Positions 51,297 through 61,200 are shown, counted from the first letter of the stretch. The stretch: 64,000 nucleotides of DNA from Burkholderiales bacterium (GCA_030604135.1 JAUVWL010000015.1:1-64000), one strand, 5' to 3'. The notes: generated by a model from the letters alone, not told the origin. Numbers and translations: made by a program.

Positions 51297-52541
51297 GTGA
51301 ACAGCTCTGCCGCACTGTTGCCACACGGCCCCCCCTTCGGGCGCCTGGCTTTGCTGACGCTGGCCGTTCTGGCATTGCACCTGAGCCTGCTGGTCGGCCT
51401 GCCAAGCTGGACCGGTGAAGGCGGGACGGGTCCGTTCGGCTCGGTCACCAGTCTGGACAGGGAACCTGCTGAACAACCTCTCGCCAGCGACCCGCTTGAA
51501 GCACCGCCACCCGCCCGGCCAGTCGCACGCAGCTCGGTGCGCTGGCTGCTGGTGCCACCTCCGCCACCCCCAGCGCCACCACCCGCACCCGTCAGGCGCG
51601 CACCGCCCGCCCCGCCGGTGGTGGCCCTGCCCAAGCCCGAAGAGCCCAGCCCCATCGCCTCCCCGCCGGACCTCTCGGCCCTCACCGACCGACCAGCCGT
51701 ACCACCCGAGACGGAGCCGAGCCCGGTTGGCATGCCAGATGAGCCCTTGCCGGCGGTCCAGGCCCAGGCCATGCCCCCCGTGGAGGAGCCGACACGCACT
51801 TCGGACACGCCCGTCACCCCCCCCGAAGCGGCAGCAGAAAGCCCGCGCGCCTCGCCGCCGGCAGCCCGGGGCAACACAGCCCTGCCGGCTTTCCGCACCC
51901 AGGGGCTGCCCCCTGCCAGACCCCCGTCCAGTGCGCGCCTGGTGTTTGATGTCACGGGTCAGGCAAGAGGCCTGGAATACCAGGCCAGCGCCACCCTCGA
52001 CTGGCAGCACGACGGGCAAAGCTATCAGGCCCAGATGCGGGTCAGCGCGTTTCTGGTCGGCAGCCGCACCCAGCGCAGCGCCGGTCTGATCGACGCCACC
52101 GGCCTGCACCCCGACCGCTTCATCGACATCAGCCGTCGCGAACGGGAGACACGGTTCGACGGCGACCAGGCCCGCATCGGCTACACAGGGCTTTCCCAGC
52201 AGGACCCCCTGCAGACCGGCGCTCAGGACCGCCTCAGCATCGTCCTTCAGCTGTCTTCGCTCTTCAACGCCAAGGCGCCGACACCAGGGCAGCGTGCGAG
52301 CTTTCAGGTGGTCGGGGCGTCGAGCGCCGAGCCCTGGGACTTCGAGGTGGTGGGTCGGGAAACGGTCAGCGTGCCAGCCGGCGAATTCATCGGCTGGCAT
52401 GTCCGTCGGGTGGCGCGCCAGGACGGCGACGCCAGGATGTCCGTATGGCTGCTGCCGTCGCTGGATTACCTGCCGGTGCGGCTGGTGCTGACCCAGGCCA
52501 ATGGCGACCAGATCGAACAAGCGCTTCGAAACCTGCCCTGA
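51297..52541 (+). CDS. DUF3108 protein with TonB-like N-terminus
   Basis: 414 aa with a GTG start seven bases after the IclR stop. A single membrane helix (about 15-37) is followed by a Pro/Ala/Glu-rich linker (about 60-210, VPPPPPPAPPPAPVRRAPPA), then a DUF3108 beta-rich domain (about 215-414) with LEYQASATLDWQHDGQSYQA and FEVVGRETVSVPAGEFIGWH. The layout suggests an inner-membrane anchor with a periplasm-spanning arm. Function is unknown. Confidence 0.85.
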   Translation: MNSSAALLPHGPPFGRLALLTLAVLALHLSLLVGLPSWTGEGGTGPFGSVTSLDREPAEQPLASDPLEAPPPARPVARSSVRWLLVPPPPPPAPPPAPVRRAPPAPPVVALPKPEEPSPIASPPDLSALTDRPAVPPETEPSPVGMPDEPLPAVQAQAMPPVEEPTRTSDTPVTPPEAAAESPRASPPAARGNTALPAFRTQGLPPARPPSSARLVFDVTGQARGLEYQASATLDWQHDGQSYQAQMRVSAFLVGSRTQRSAGLIDATGLHPDRFIDISRRERETRFDGDQARIGYTGLSQQDPLQTGAQDRLSIVLQLSSLFNAKAPTPGQRASFQVVGASSAEPWDFEVVGRETVSVPAGEFIGWHVRRVARQDGDARMSVWLLPSLDYLPVRLVLTQANGDQIEQALRNLP

Positions 52542-52580
52542 ACCTGCTGCACCCGCCTGGTGCATGGCGATGTATCAAAT

Positions 52581-52597
52581 TTGGCACGCTTCTTGAT
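52581..52597 (+). promoter_or_regulatory. possible sigma54 promoter
   Basis: TTGGCACGCTTCTTGAT matches the -24 element and spacing of the sigma54 consensus, but the -12 element reads TTGAT rather than TTGC(A/T). It lies 113 nt upstream of the DUF3567 gene. The -12 GC is normally important, so this is tentative. Confidence 0.25.
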
Positions 52598-52709
52598 CTT
52601 TTCGGGAACGGTCCCACCTTTGTGGCAATCGAAACTGCAGATGCTGGTCCGTTTGCCGATATAAGGTCTGTAAGCGATCAGGTTTTTCCATTTGAAGGAC
52701 ATTTCAGTC

Positions 52710-52994
52710 ATGCACATGCTCTACGACTCGGATTCCTTTGCGGTGGTCCACATCCTGGCCAATGCCCCGATGGAGGGGGAGCAACCCGAAACAGCGGGGC
52801 CCCAGATCCCAAGGCATGGCTTTGAGATCGTCGACAAACGCTCGGGCAAAGAGGTCTACCTCGACGGCTCCTGGGCCGAAATGTTCCAGACCCAGATACA
52901 GGCCTGGCAACAAAGCACACCCTCCCAGGAAGAGGTGGAAGACACCCTGGAAGGTTATGCCAGCCTGGCCCAGATGCCCGTGGTGATGCACTGA
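52710..52994 (+). CDS. DUF3567 protein
   Basis: 94 aa from ATG at 52710; AAGGA lies upstream. It starts MHMLYDSDSFAVVHI and contains HGFEIVDKRSGKEVYLDGSW and PSQEEVEDTLEGY, matching the small betaproteobacterial DUF3567 family. It is probably cytoplasmic. Function is unknown. Confidence 0.85.
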   Translation: MHMLYDSDSFAVVHILANAPMEGEQPETAGPQIPRHGFEIVDKRSGKEVYLDGSWAEMFQTQIQAWQQSTPSQEEVEDTLEGYASLAQMPVVMH

Positions 52995-53023
52995 GAGGCT
53001 GAGATCGCCTCAGAGGGTGAGCA

Positions 53024-53893
53024 ATGGCCCTTCGGTCCGCAACGCTCTCCCTCATGCCATTCGTGCTTGCGGCGCTCGCCGCCTGCCAGTCAGGCCCGAT
53101 GCCCCCGCCGGCCGGGTCCACCGAGGCAATTGCCGCCCGGGCCATCCCGGGCGACCTGCCACCGCGTCCGCTGTGGCTGCTGGGCGAGCAGCACGACGCC
53201 CCAGCCCATCAGACCCTGCAAAACGACCTGGTGCGCGTTTTGGCGACCCAGGGTCGGCTGGCCGCCGTGGTGATCGAAATGGTGGAAGCCGGCCGCAGCA
53301 CACTCGGTCTGCCACCCGATGCCGAAGAGGCCAGGGTGCGTGCGGCACTGGACTGGGAGGAAGAAAGCAACCGCAGTGGCTGGCCGTGGTCCCGCTATGG
53401 ACCAACGGTTATGAGCGCGGTGCGCGCCGGCGCACCGGTCCTGGGCGGCAACCTGCCCCGCAACGCCCAGCGCAGCGCGATGACCGACACCACCCTGGAT
53501 GGATCGCTGGACCCTGACAGCCTGGAGCGGCAACGGTCGCTGGTGCGCGAGGGCCACTGCGGGCTCTTGCCTGAAGCACAGATCGCGCCCATGACCCGCA
53601 TCCAGCTGGCCCGCGATCGATCACTGGCCCAGGTGGCTTCGAGCGCCATCAAACCGGGGCAAACGGTGCTGATGGTGGCGGGCAACGAACACGTGCGGCG
53701 CGATCTGGGTGTACCCCGTCACCTGCCCCCAAATCTGGCGATATGGGTCCTGCAGGCACGCAGCGAATCGCCGACAGCGGCCACGTCCGAAGCTGCCGGT
53801 ACACCATCGACCGTGGCAGACCGCATATGGATGACGCCGCCCATACCCGCGCGAGACTACTGCGCCGAGCTGCGCCGGCAAATGGGTCGCTGA
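53024..53893 (+). CDS. ChaN-like lipoprotein
   Basis: 289 aa. Lipoprotein signal with lipobox LAAC (Cys about residue 21). The ChaN/Tiki-type domain shows LLGEQHDAPAHQTLQNDLV, VIEMVEAGRSTL and VAGNEHVRRDLGVPRHL. Homologues bind haem and are linked to iron uptake; the conserved Glu/His set could also be a metal site. It begins 29 nt after the DUF3567 gene. Confidence 0.85.
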   Translation: MALRSATLSLMPFVLAALAACQSGPMPPPAGSTEAIAARAIPGDLPPRPLWLLGEQHDAPAHQTLQNDLVRVLATQGRLAAVVIEMVEAGRSTLGLPPDAEEARVRAALDWEEESNRSGWPWSRYGPTVMSAVRAGAPVLGGNLPRNAQRSAMTDTTLDGSLDPDSLERQRSLVREGHCGLLPEAQIAPMTRIQLARDRSLAQVASSAIKPGQTVLMVAGNEHVRRDLGVPRHLPPNLAIWVLQARSESPTAATSEAAGTPSTVADRIWMTPPIPARDYCAELRRQMGR

Positions 53894-53987
53894 TCGCAGG
53901 TCGGCCAGATTCCGGCGGCCCAAGTCACACACCGTCACCGGCCAGGACATTCGCGGAGGCCGTGCCATCCTGCGACAATCAGCCCCC

Positions 53988-54836
53988 ATGCAGCACACCT
54001 ACGTCCTGACCCTGTCCTGCCCGGACCGACCCGGCATCGTTCATGCCGTATCGGGCTTTCTGCTTGAACATGGCGGCAACATCGAAGAAGCCGCCCAGTA
54101 CAACGACCACGACACCGGCCTGTTCTTCATGCGCGTGCAGTTCACCTGCAGCCAGCTGACCCAGGACGACCTGCGAACCCGCCTGCGGATGTTTGCCGAA
54201 CCCTTTGGCATGCAGTGGGGCCTTCACCCGCTGGCCGAGCCGATGAAGACCGTGATCTTCGTCAGCAAGGAGGGCCATTGCCTCAATGACCTGCTGTTTC
54301 GCTGGAAAAGTGGCCTGCTGAGGCTGGACATCCGTGCCATCGCCAGCAACCACCGCGATTTCTACCAGCTGGCCGCCAGCTACAACGTGCCCTTCCACCA
54401 CATCCCGGTCAGCGCCACCACCAAAGCCCAGGCCGAGGAACGCCAGCTGGAGATCATCCGCAGCGAAGCGGCCGAGCTGGTGGTGCTGGCGCGCTACATG
54501 CAGATCCTGTCGGACACGCTCTGTCGCGAGCTGTCCGGCAAGGCCATCAACATCCACCACAGCTTCCTGCCCAGCTTCAAGGGAGCCAAGCCCTACTACC
54601 AGGCGCACGACCGCGGGGTGAAGCTGATTGGCGCCACAGCCCACTACGTGACGGCCGATCTGGACGAAGGTCCGATCATCGAGCAGGACGTGGCCCGGGT
54701 CGACCACACGGACACCGTAGAGGACCTGACCGCTGTGGGTCGCGACACTGAGAGCCAGGTGCTGGCGCGGGCAGTCAAATGGCACAGCGAGCACCGCGTG
54801 CTGCTCAACGGCCACAAGACGGTCGTATTCAAGTGA
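53988..54836 (+). CDS. purU: formyltetrahydrofolate deformylase
   Basis: 282 aa. An N-terminal ACT domain (about 3-85; YVLTLSCPDRPGIVHAVSGF) precedes a formyl-transferase-fold domain with ASNHRDFYQLAASYNVPFHH, VVLARYMQILSD, and INIHHSFLPSFKGAKPYYQA. It hydrolyses 10-formyl-THF to formate and THF, balancing one-carbon pools. Confidence 0.96.
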   Translation: MQHTYVLTLSCPDRPGIVHAVSGFLLEHGGNIEEAAQYNDHDTGLFFMRVQFTCSQLTQDDLRTRLRMFAEPFGMQWGLHPLAEPMKTVIFVSKEGHCLNDLLFRWKSGLLRLDIRAIASNHRDFYQLAASYNVPFHHIPVSATTKAQAEERQLEIIRSEAAELVVLARYMQILSDTLCRELSGKAINIHHSFLPSFKGAKPYYQAHDRGVKLIGATAHYVTADLDEGPIIEQDVARVDHTDTVEDLTAVGRDTESQVLARAVKWHSEHRVLLNGHKTVVFK

Positions 54837-54951
54837 ACAGGACGCCTCCCGAAGCAGCTTTGCAGGCTGCCTACCCCCACTGGGGGGCGCACGTCCGCTT
54901 CGGGGCGGCCGTGCGCGTCGTGCCTGGACTGCTTCCCTTCTGGCGCTGGGG

Positions 54952-55010
54952 TCTTGCGGCCCACACGCTCCGTCGCCGCTGTCCGTCACTCCCGCGAATG
55001 CGGCAGTCCA
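54952..55010. repeat. composite repeat: 84-bp-unit fragment plus one REP
   Basis: The segment 54952-54984 resembles the junction of the 31249-31519 array (GGTCTT, CCCACACGCTCCG). It is followed by a 26-bp REP-type unit (54985-55010, GTC..CCA, slightly degenerate). It lies between purU and the LysR gene. The order array fragment then REP is the same as at 31.5 kb. Confidence 0.7.
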
Positions 55011-55026
55011 CGAGAGGCCTGCCCGT

Positions 55027-55896
55027 ATGACCATTCGGATTCCGCCCATCCAGTGCCTGCTGACGTTTGAAGCGCTGGCGCGCCTGCGCAGCGTGACACA
55101 GACGGCGGAAGAGTTGTGCGTGACCCCCAGTGCGGTCAGCCACCGCATCAAGCAACTCGAACAGATACTGGGCACCAAGCTGTTTGGGCGGGCGGATTTT
55201 TCGCTTACCACCGAGGGCAGCGAGTACCTGGCCCAAGTGCGCGAGGGCCTGGCTTCGCTGCAGAAATTCCCCAGCCACAACGCCACGCCTGGGCGACGCA
55301 AGCTGCGGCTGGCCGTCACCCCCACGTTTGCACGCTCGATCCTGCTGCCACGCCTGCGCCAGTTCAGCGAGGCCTACCCCGAGATCGACCTGACGCTGCA
55401 GGTGAGCATCCCGCTGCTGGACGTGGTGGCCGAGGACGCCGATCTGATGATCCGCTTCGGCACCGGACGCTACGCCGACGTCGAGCACGTCTGTCTGATG
55501 AAGGACGACGTCACGCCGCTCGCTTCACCGGCTTTCGCGCGGGAGCACGGCCCGTTCGACAGCCCCGAGGACCTGGAAGGCCTGGCCCTGCTGCGCAGCC
55601 CGCTGGAACCCTGGCGCACCTGGTTCGCGGCCCACAACCTGGACTGGCCCGAACCCACGGAGGGTTCACAGTTCAACGACATCGGCCTGATGTGCGATGG
55701 CGCCGCCGCCGGCATGGGTGTGGCCCTGGTGCGGCTGAAGCTGGGAGCACCGTGGCTGGAGAGTGGCACCCTCGTCCCGCTGTACGACCGGCGCGTCCCC
55801 AGCCCGCACGCCCACCACCTGTGCTGGCGCACCGGCACCATGGACCGCTGGGAATGCGCCGCCTTCGCCGATTGGCTCAGGAAATCCCTGAGCTGA
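55027..55896 (+). CDS. LysR-family regulator, GcvA-like
   Basis: 289 aa. The HTH region reads LLTFEALARLRSVTQTAEEL and CVTPSAVSHRIKQLEQILG, and the effector domain has RKLRLAVTPTFARSILLPRL and DADLMIRFGTGRYADVE, a GcvA-type pattern. The target is unknown; no catabolic operon is divergent from it. The start lies 17 nt after a REP unit. Confidence 0.88.
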   Translation: MTIRIPPIQCLLTFEALARLRSVTQTAEELCVTPSAVSHRIKQLEQILGTKLFGRADFSLTTEGSEYLAQVREGLASLQKFPSHNATPGRRKLRLAVTPTFARSILLPRLRQFSEAYPEIDLTLQVSIPLLDVVAEDADLMIRFGTGRYADVEHVCLMKDDVTPLASPAFAREHGPFDSPEDLEGLALLRSPLEPWRTWFAAHNLDWPEPTEGSQFNDIGLMCDGAAAGMGVALVRLKLGAPWLESGTLVPLYDRRVPSPHAHHLCWRTGTMDRWECAAFADWLRKSLS

Positions 55897-55949
55897 ACGC
55901 AACGCAAAGGGATCAAGAACCCTCTACCTTGCGGCGCGAGTCGCGACAG

Positions 55950-56030
55950 CCAAGGATGCGGTGGAACCGGCTTTGCCGGGCCACTCGCATCGCCCCCTGG
56001 GGGGTGACGCCGCAGGCGGCGCGGGGCGTT
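55950..56030 (+). repeat. interspersed GC-rich repeat, copy 2
   Basis: Inverted relative to the 13690-13768 copy; the shared exact 20-bp core is 55963-55982. It fills the gap between the ends of the LysR and hsp20 genes and includes CCCCCTGGGGGG, able to form a terminator-like hairpin without a T-run. Confidence 0.6.
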
Positions 56031-56457
56031 ACTCAATACTTAGGCGCTGCCCGGCCAAGGCCGCCTTCTTCGGCAGCGTCAGCGTCAGCACGCCGTTCTC
56101 GTACTTCGCCTTCGACTTCTCGTTGTCGATGTCGCTGGCCAGCTGGAAGCTGCGTGCCACCGACCCGTAATAGCGTTCGGTGCGCAACACCTTTTCATCC
56201 TGGGTCTGGCTGTCCTGCTGCTTGACCTCGGCGCGCAGAGTGACCACCGGTCCGTCGATCACGACGTGGATGTCCTCTTTGGCCACGCCGGGGATTTCGG
56301 CCTGGACGGTGTAGGCATCGGGCGCCTCCTTGACGTCGATCCGGATCTGGGCCGGTGTTGGCAGCGGATCGCCGTGCAGAGGCTTGACGAAGAATCCGGG
56401 GGCGACATCCTTGAAGAAGTCGTCGAACAGGCCGGAACGGGTGATGATGGTGTTCAT
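56029..56457 (-). CDS. Hsp20-family small heat shock protein
   Basis: 142 aa. The alpha-crystallin domain (about 35-130) shows RIDVKEAPDAYTVQAEIPGV, KEDIHVVIDGPVVTLRAEV and the closing YENGVLTLTLPKKA. A C-terminal IxI-type anchor is approximated by QRLSIE. It holds unfolding proteins as a chaperone. A palindromic FNR-like box lies about 120 nt upstream. Confidence 0.95.
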   Translation of the reverse strand: MNTIITRSGLFDDFFKDVAPGFFVKPLHGDPLPTPAQIRIDVKEAPDAYTVQAEIPGVAKEDIHVVIDGPVVTLRAEVKQQDSQTQDEKVLRTERYYGSVARSFQLASDIDNEKSKAKYENGVLTLTLPKKAALAGQRLSIE

Positions 56458-56571
56458 GGGTTTGACTCCTGTTGGGCGTGGTGAAAGCGGAGGCGGTGCT
56501 GGCCAGGCCTCCTTGGTTTTTCAATTGATGCCGCCAGCACCAAATTCAAGATCCGGGGGCTTGGACTTGCC

Positions 56572-56585
56572 TTGACCCAGGTCAA
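56572..56585. promoter_or_regulatory. FNR/ANR-like palindrome upstream of hsp20
   Basis: TTGACCCAGGTCAA is a perfect palindrome with FNR-box spacing (TTGAC-N4-GTCAA), two mismatches from consensus. It lies between the divergent hsp20 and glcD genes, centred about 121 nt from the hsp20 start and 99 nt from the glcD start. Confidence 0.5.
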
Positions 56586-56677
56586 GATCCGGTCGTCGGG
56601 GCGCACGCCGGCGGCATCACAGCGGCTTGCAAGAATCTTCACACCACCTCACGCCCGCCTGCCCTAAACTGCCTCCC

Positions 56678-58180
56678 ATGAACGCCATCACCGCCCCCAT
56701 CGAGGTTTCCCGCACCGCCCGCGCGGCCCGCCAGGCCGAGGTGGTGCGCGCCCTGCAGGCCGTGGTGCCCATCGACGCCCTGCTCTGGCTGCCCGAGGAC
56801 ACCACCCCTTACGAGTGCGACGGCCTGACAGCCTACCGCGAGCGGCCGCTGGTGGTGGTCCTGCCGGAGAACGAGACCCAGGTGGCGGCGGTGCTCAGGA
56901 CCTGCCACGCCATGGACGTGCCGGTCGTGGCGCGCGGCGCCGGCACCGGCCTGTCCGGTGGCGCGATGCCGCACGCCATGGGGGTCACCCTTTCTCTGGC
57001 CCGCTTCAACCGCATCGTGTCGATCGACCCGCGCGCCCGCACGGCCGTGGTCCAGTCCGGTGTGCGCAACCTGGCCATCAGCGAGGCTGCCGCACCGCAC
57101 GGCCTGTACTACGCACCCGACCCGAGCAGCCAGATCGCCTGCACCATCGGCGGCAACGTGGCCGAGAACTCGGGCGGCGTCCACTGCCTGAAGTACGGCC
57201 TGACCATACACAACGTGCTGCAGGTGCGCGGCTTCACCATGGAAGGCGAGGCGGTCAGCTTCGGCGGCACGGCGCTGGACACGCCGGGCCTGGACCTGCT
57301 GTCTCTGGTGATCGGCAGCGAAGGCATGCTGGCCGTGGCCACCGAGGTCACGGTGAAGCTGGTGCCCAAACCCCAGCTGGCGCGCTGCATCATGGCCAGC
57401 TTCGATGACGTGCGCAAGGCGGGCGATGCGGTGGCCGCGGTGATCGCGGCAGGCATCATCCCGGCCGGTCTGGAAATGATGGACAAACCCATGACCGCCG
57501 CGGTCGAGGACTTCGTGCATGCCGGCTACGACCTCAGCGCCGAGGCCATCCTGCTGTGCGAGAGCGACGGCACGCCCGAGGAGGTGGACGAAGAGATCAC
57601 CCGCATGAGCCAGGTGCTGCGCGGCTGCGGCGCCACCGCCATCGCGGTCAGCCGTGACGAAGCCGAGCGGCTGCGGTTCTGGAGCGGCCGCAAGAATGCC
57701 TTTCCGGCCAGCGGCCGGATCAGCCCCGACTACATGTGCATGGACTCGACCATTCCGCGCAAGCGCCTGGCCGACATCCTGCTGGCCATCCAGCAGATGG
57801 AACAGAAATACCAGCTGCGCTGCGCCAACGTGTTCCACGCCGGCGACGGCAACCTGCACCCGCTGATCCTGTTCGATGCCAACGACCCCGACCAGCTGCA
57901 CCGCTGCGAGCTGTTCGGTGCCGACATCCTGGAAACCAGCGTGGCCATGGGCGGCACCGTGACTGGTGAACACGGCGTCGGTGTGGAAAAACTCAACAGC
58001 ATGTGCGTGCAGTTCTCCCCCGACGAGAACGCCCAGATGTTTGCGGTGAAACGCGCCTTTGACACCAAAGAACTACTTAACCCGGGCAAGGTGATTCCCA
58101 CCCTGCAACGATGTGCTGAATACGGCAAGATGCTGGTGCGAAATGGCCGCCTGACATTCCCGGAACTGCCCCGATTCTGA
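56678..58180 (+). CDS. glcD: glycolate oxidase FAD-binding subunit GlcD
   Basis: 500 aa from ATG at 56678. The PCMH-type FAD domain has VPVVARGAGTGLSGGAMPHA and NVAENSGGVHCLKYGLT. The C-terminal FAD-oxidase domain ends with NVFHAGDGNLHPLILFDAND and GGTVTGEHGVGVEKL. GlcD oxidises glycolate or D-lactate, normally with GlcE and GlcF. Those partners do not follow; a sensor kinase starts 51 nt later. Confidence 0.9.
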   Translation: MNAITAPIEVSRTARAARQAEVVRALQAVVPIDALLWLPEDTTPYECDGLTAYRERPLVVVLPENETQVAAVLRTCHAMDVPVVARGAGTGLSGGAMPHAMGVTLSLARFNRIVSIDPRARTAVVQSGVRNLAISEAAAPHGLYYAPDPSSQIACTIGGNVAENSGGVHCLKYGLTIHNVLQVRGFTMEGEAVSFGGTALDTPGLDLLSLVIGSEGMLAVATEVTVKLVPKPQLARCIMASFDDVRKAGDAVAAVIAAGIIPAGLEMMDKPMTAAVEDFVHAGYDLSAEAILLCESDGTPEEVDEEITRMSQVLRGCGATAIAVSRDEAERLRFWSGRKNAFPASGRISPDYMCMDSTIPRKRLADILLAIQQMEQKYQLRCANVFHAGDGNLHPLILFDANDPDQLHRCELFGADILETSVAMGGTVTGEHGVGVEKLNSMCVQFSPDENAQMFAVKRAFDTKELLNPGKVIPTLQRCAEYGKMLVRNGRLTFPELPRF

Positions 58181-58231
58181 GGGGCAAATATCACGTTGAC
58201 CCGAGGTCGGGCTGGAGTAAAGTGGCAGTCG

Positions 58232-61200
58232 ATGAATGCCGCCCACCCTCAGCACGAGATGCCAGATCGCGATGGCGATGGGCCACAGGCTTCCGTGCGC
58301 AACGCCGAGGTGAGCTTGCGCAGCGAGATCGAGGCCCTGCGCGCAGAGAACGAACACCTGCGCCGACGTCTTCAATTGCGGCAGGTGTCCCGTGGCCAGT
58401 CGGACCTTGAATGGTCGAGCGACAGACCCAAGGCCATCAAGCCGGAGCAGGCGGAACGCCGAGGCACGAACAACAACCGACTGGAGTTCGAAGCGCTGTT
58501 CGAGACACTGGCCAGCGTATTTCCCACCGGCACCTTCCGAGTTGACGACCAGGGCGTGCTCACCCATGTCGACGATCGGCTCTGCCAGATCTTCGGTCTG
58601 GCCCGACATGAGTTTCCGGACTTCGGCTGGCTGCAACGCGTGCACCCACAGGACCAGGAGCGCGTGCGGACCTGCTGGGCTGAGGCAATCACCAAGGAGG
58701 CTGCCAGCAACATCGAGTTCCGTCTGGTCATGCCCGACGGACAAACGACCTATGTTCTGACCCGAAGCGCGCCTTACTTTGACGCCCAAGGCCACTTGAC
58801 GAGCCATTTGGGATTCGTACAGAACATTTCCCATGTTCGCGCGCTCGAAGCCGACGCCCGACTCAAGGACGAGCTCAACCGCCAGATCATCGCCAGCAGC
58901 CCGGACTGCACCAAAGTGCTCAGCCTCAAGGGCGAGGTACTGCAGATGACGGCTCAAGGATGCCACCTGGTCGAGGTGGACGATTTCGAGCAGGTGCGAG
59001 GCCAGGACTGGACCTCGTGGTGGCCGGATGATGGCCGTGCCCTGGCCCGTCAGACCATCGAGGAAGCGGTCGGCGGCAAGGCCGGCCGTTTCATCGCCTT
59101 CGGGTACACCTTCAAAGGCACGCCCAAGTGGTGGGACACCGTGGTGTCTCCCATTCGAGACGCTGATGGCCAGGTGTCGCTGCTTCTGGCTGTCTCACGT
59201 GACATCACCGAGCAGCATCGACAGCAGGAAGAAGTGGCACGGCTCAATGCCGAACTGGAGCAGCGTGTCGCGGCCAGGACAGCCGAAATCGACCGGGCCA
59301 ACGCCGAGATACGAGAAGCCCTCAGCTCGTTCCGATCCCTGTACGACGACGCACCCTGCGGATACCACTCGCTCGACGCCGAGGGCATGATTGTCATGAT
59401 CAACCAGACCGAGGCGGACTGGCTCGGCTATACCAAGGAAGAACTCGTCGGCCACGTGCGCTTCAGGGAGTTCGTGCTCCCGGACTACCGCCAGGCCGGC
59501 TGGGACCGGCTGCAGGCCATGAAGCAGGGCGAGAAGGTGCCCCCCCTGGAGCTGGGACTGCGGCGCCGCGATGGCAGCCATCTGCACATTCTGCTCATCA
59601 GCACGCCTGTGCTTGATGCACAAGGGCTGTTCCTTCGAACCAATTCCACCGTCATCGATATCACCGAGCGCAAGCAGGTGGAGGCTGCGCTGGCCGCCCA
59701 AAGCAGTTTCGTCCAGAGCACACTGGACAGTGTCCCCGTGCAGCTGGCCTTTTACGACCTCGACCTGATCTGCCGTTTTGCCAACACCAGCTATGCCCGC
59801 TGGCTGGGCCGTGAGGCCAGCGAACTCATCGGGCAGCACCTGAGCGCGCTGGCGCGACCCCAGGACTACGAGGCGGCCAGACCCCGCCTGCAGTCGGCCC
59901 TCGAAGGCCAGTCGGCGCGGTTCGAAGGGGAGCGCGTGTTCTCCGATGGCAGCACCTTCTACGCCAGCATCGAATACACGCCGTACTGGGAATCGGGCGA
60001 GGTACGCGGCATCTTCATCCAGTTGATCGACATCACCGAACGCAAGCGCAGCGAAATGGCCGTGCAAGCCACCAACAAGCGTCTGCAGGAAGCGCTGCGC
60101 CAGGCCCAGTCGCTCTACAACGAAGCACCGTGCGGCTACCACTCGATCAACGCCGATGGCGTCTACGTGGACATCAATGACACCGAACTGCGCTGGCTGG
60201 GCTACACCCGCGACGAGGTGGTGGGCCGGTTGCACGCCCGAGACTTCCTGAACGTCAAGGAGAACGACCAGATCTACCGGGACCGCATGCAGCGCTTGCA
60301 GCGCGATGGCTTTGTCGAGCCGATCGAATACGAGTTGCGTCGACGTGACGGGTCCATCGTCGACGTTCTGCTTTCATCGACCGCTGTACGCGACGCCGAG
60401 GGACGGTTTCTGCGGAGCAACACCACGGTCGTCGACATCACCCAGCGCAAGGCGGCAGAACTGGCGCTGCAGGACAACCAGAGATTTCTCCAGGCCATCA
60501 CCGATCACGTACCTGGTCTGATTGCCTATGTCGATCCCATGCTTCGATTCCGGTTTGCCAACGCGGAACACCGACGGGTCTATGGCATCGATCCGCAGAT
60601 GGCCATCGGGCTGCACCTGAGCGAGTGTGTTCCGCCAGAGGTGTGGGAAGACATTGCCCCACGAATGCACCGTGCCCTGCGGGGAGAGCCGCAACACTTC
60701 GAGGTCTGGCGCCAGCGCGTCGATGGCACGCCGATGTATGTGAGCGCGACCTACCTGCCCGATGTGGTGGATGGACGGGTGGTCGGCATCTTCGTTCAGA
60801 TCATCGACATCACCGAGCGCAAACAGGCAGAGGAGCGGGTTCGCGGGCTCAACGAAGAACTGGAACAACGCATAAGGGAGCGATCTACCGAACTGCTGGA
60901 GAGTGAACAGCGCTTTCGCCTCATGGTGGACAACCTGCGCGACTACAGCATGTTTTTCCTGGACGCAGAGGGCCGCGTCACCGACTGGACCGACAGTGCG
61001 CAACGAATGGAAGGCTACTCGCCCTCTGAAACGCTCGGCCGCCCACTGGGTGCACTGCTCGCCCCTGATGACCCGGTGCGAGGCGAGCAGCAGGCGGCCC
61101 AAATGCTGCGCATGGCCGCCTCGCGGGGGCAGCACGAGTTCATGGACTGGTTGCCGCGCAAGGACGGTTCGCGCTACTGGGCACACTCGGTCCTGATCGC

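Noticed and set aside
49239-52565. Very long minus-strand open frame of more than 1000 codons
   Set aside because: Only the part from 50261 is a real gene (FAH hydrolase). The rest is antisense to the IclR and DUF3108 genes and has low-complexity, non-family sequence, as expected in GC-rich DNA.
53988-55896. Regulatory link between purU and the GcvA-like LysR gene
   Set aside because: GcvA controls one-carbon genes in E. coli, but purU is upstream on the same strand with a repeat element between, so the context gives no real support.
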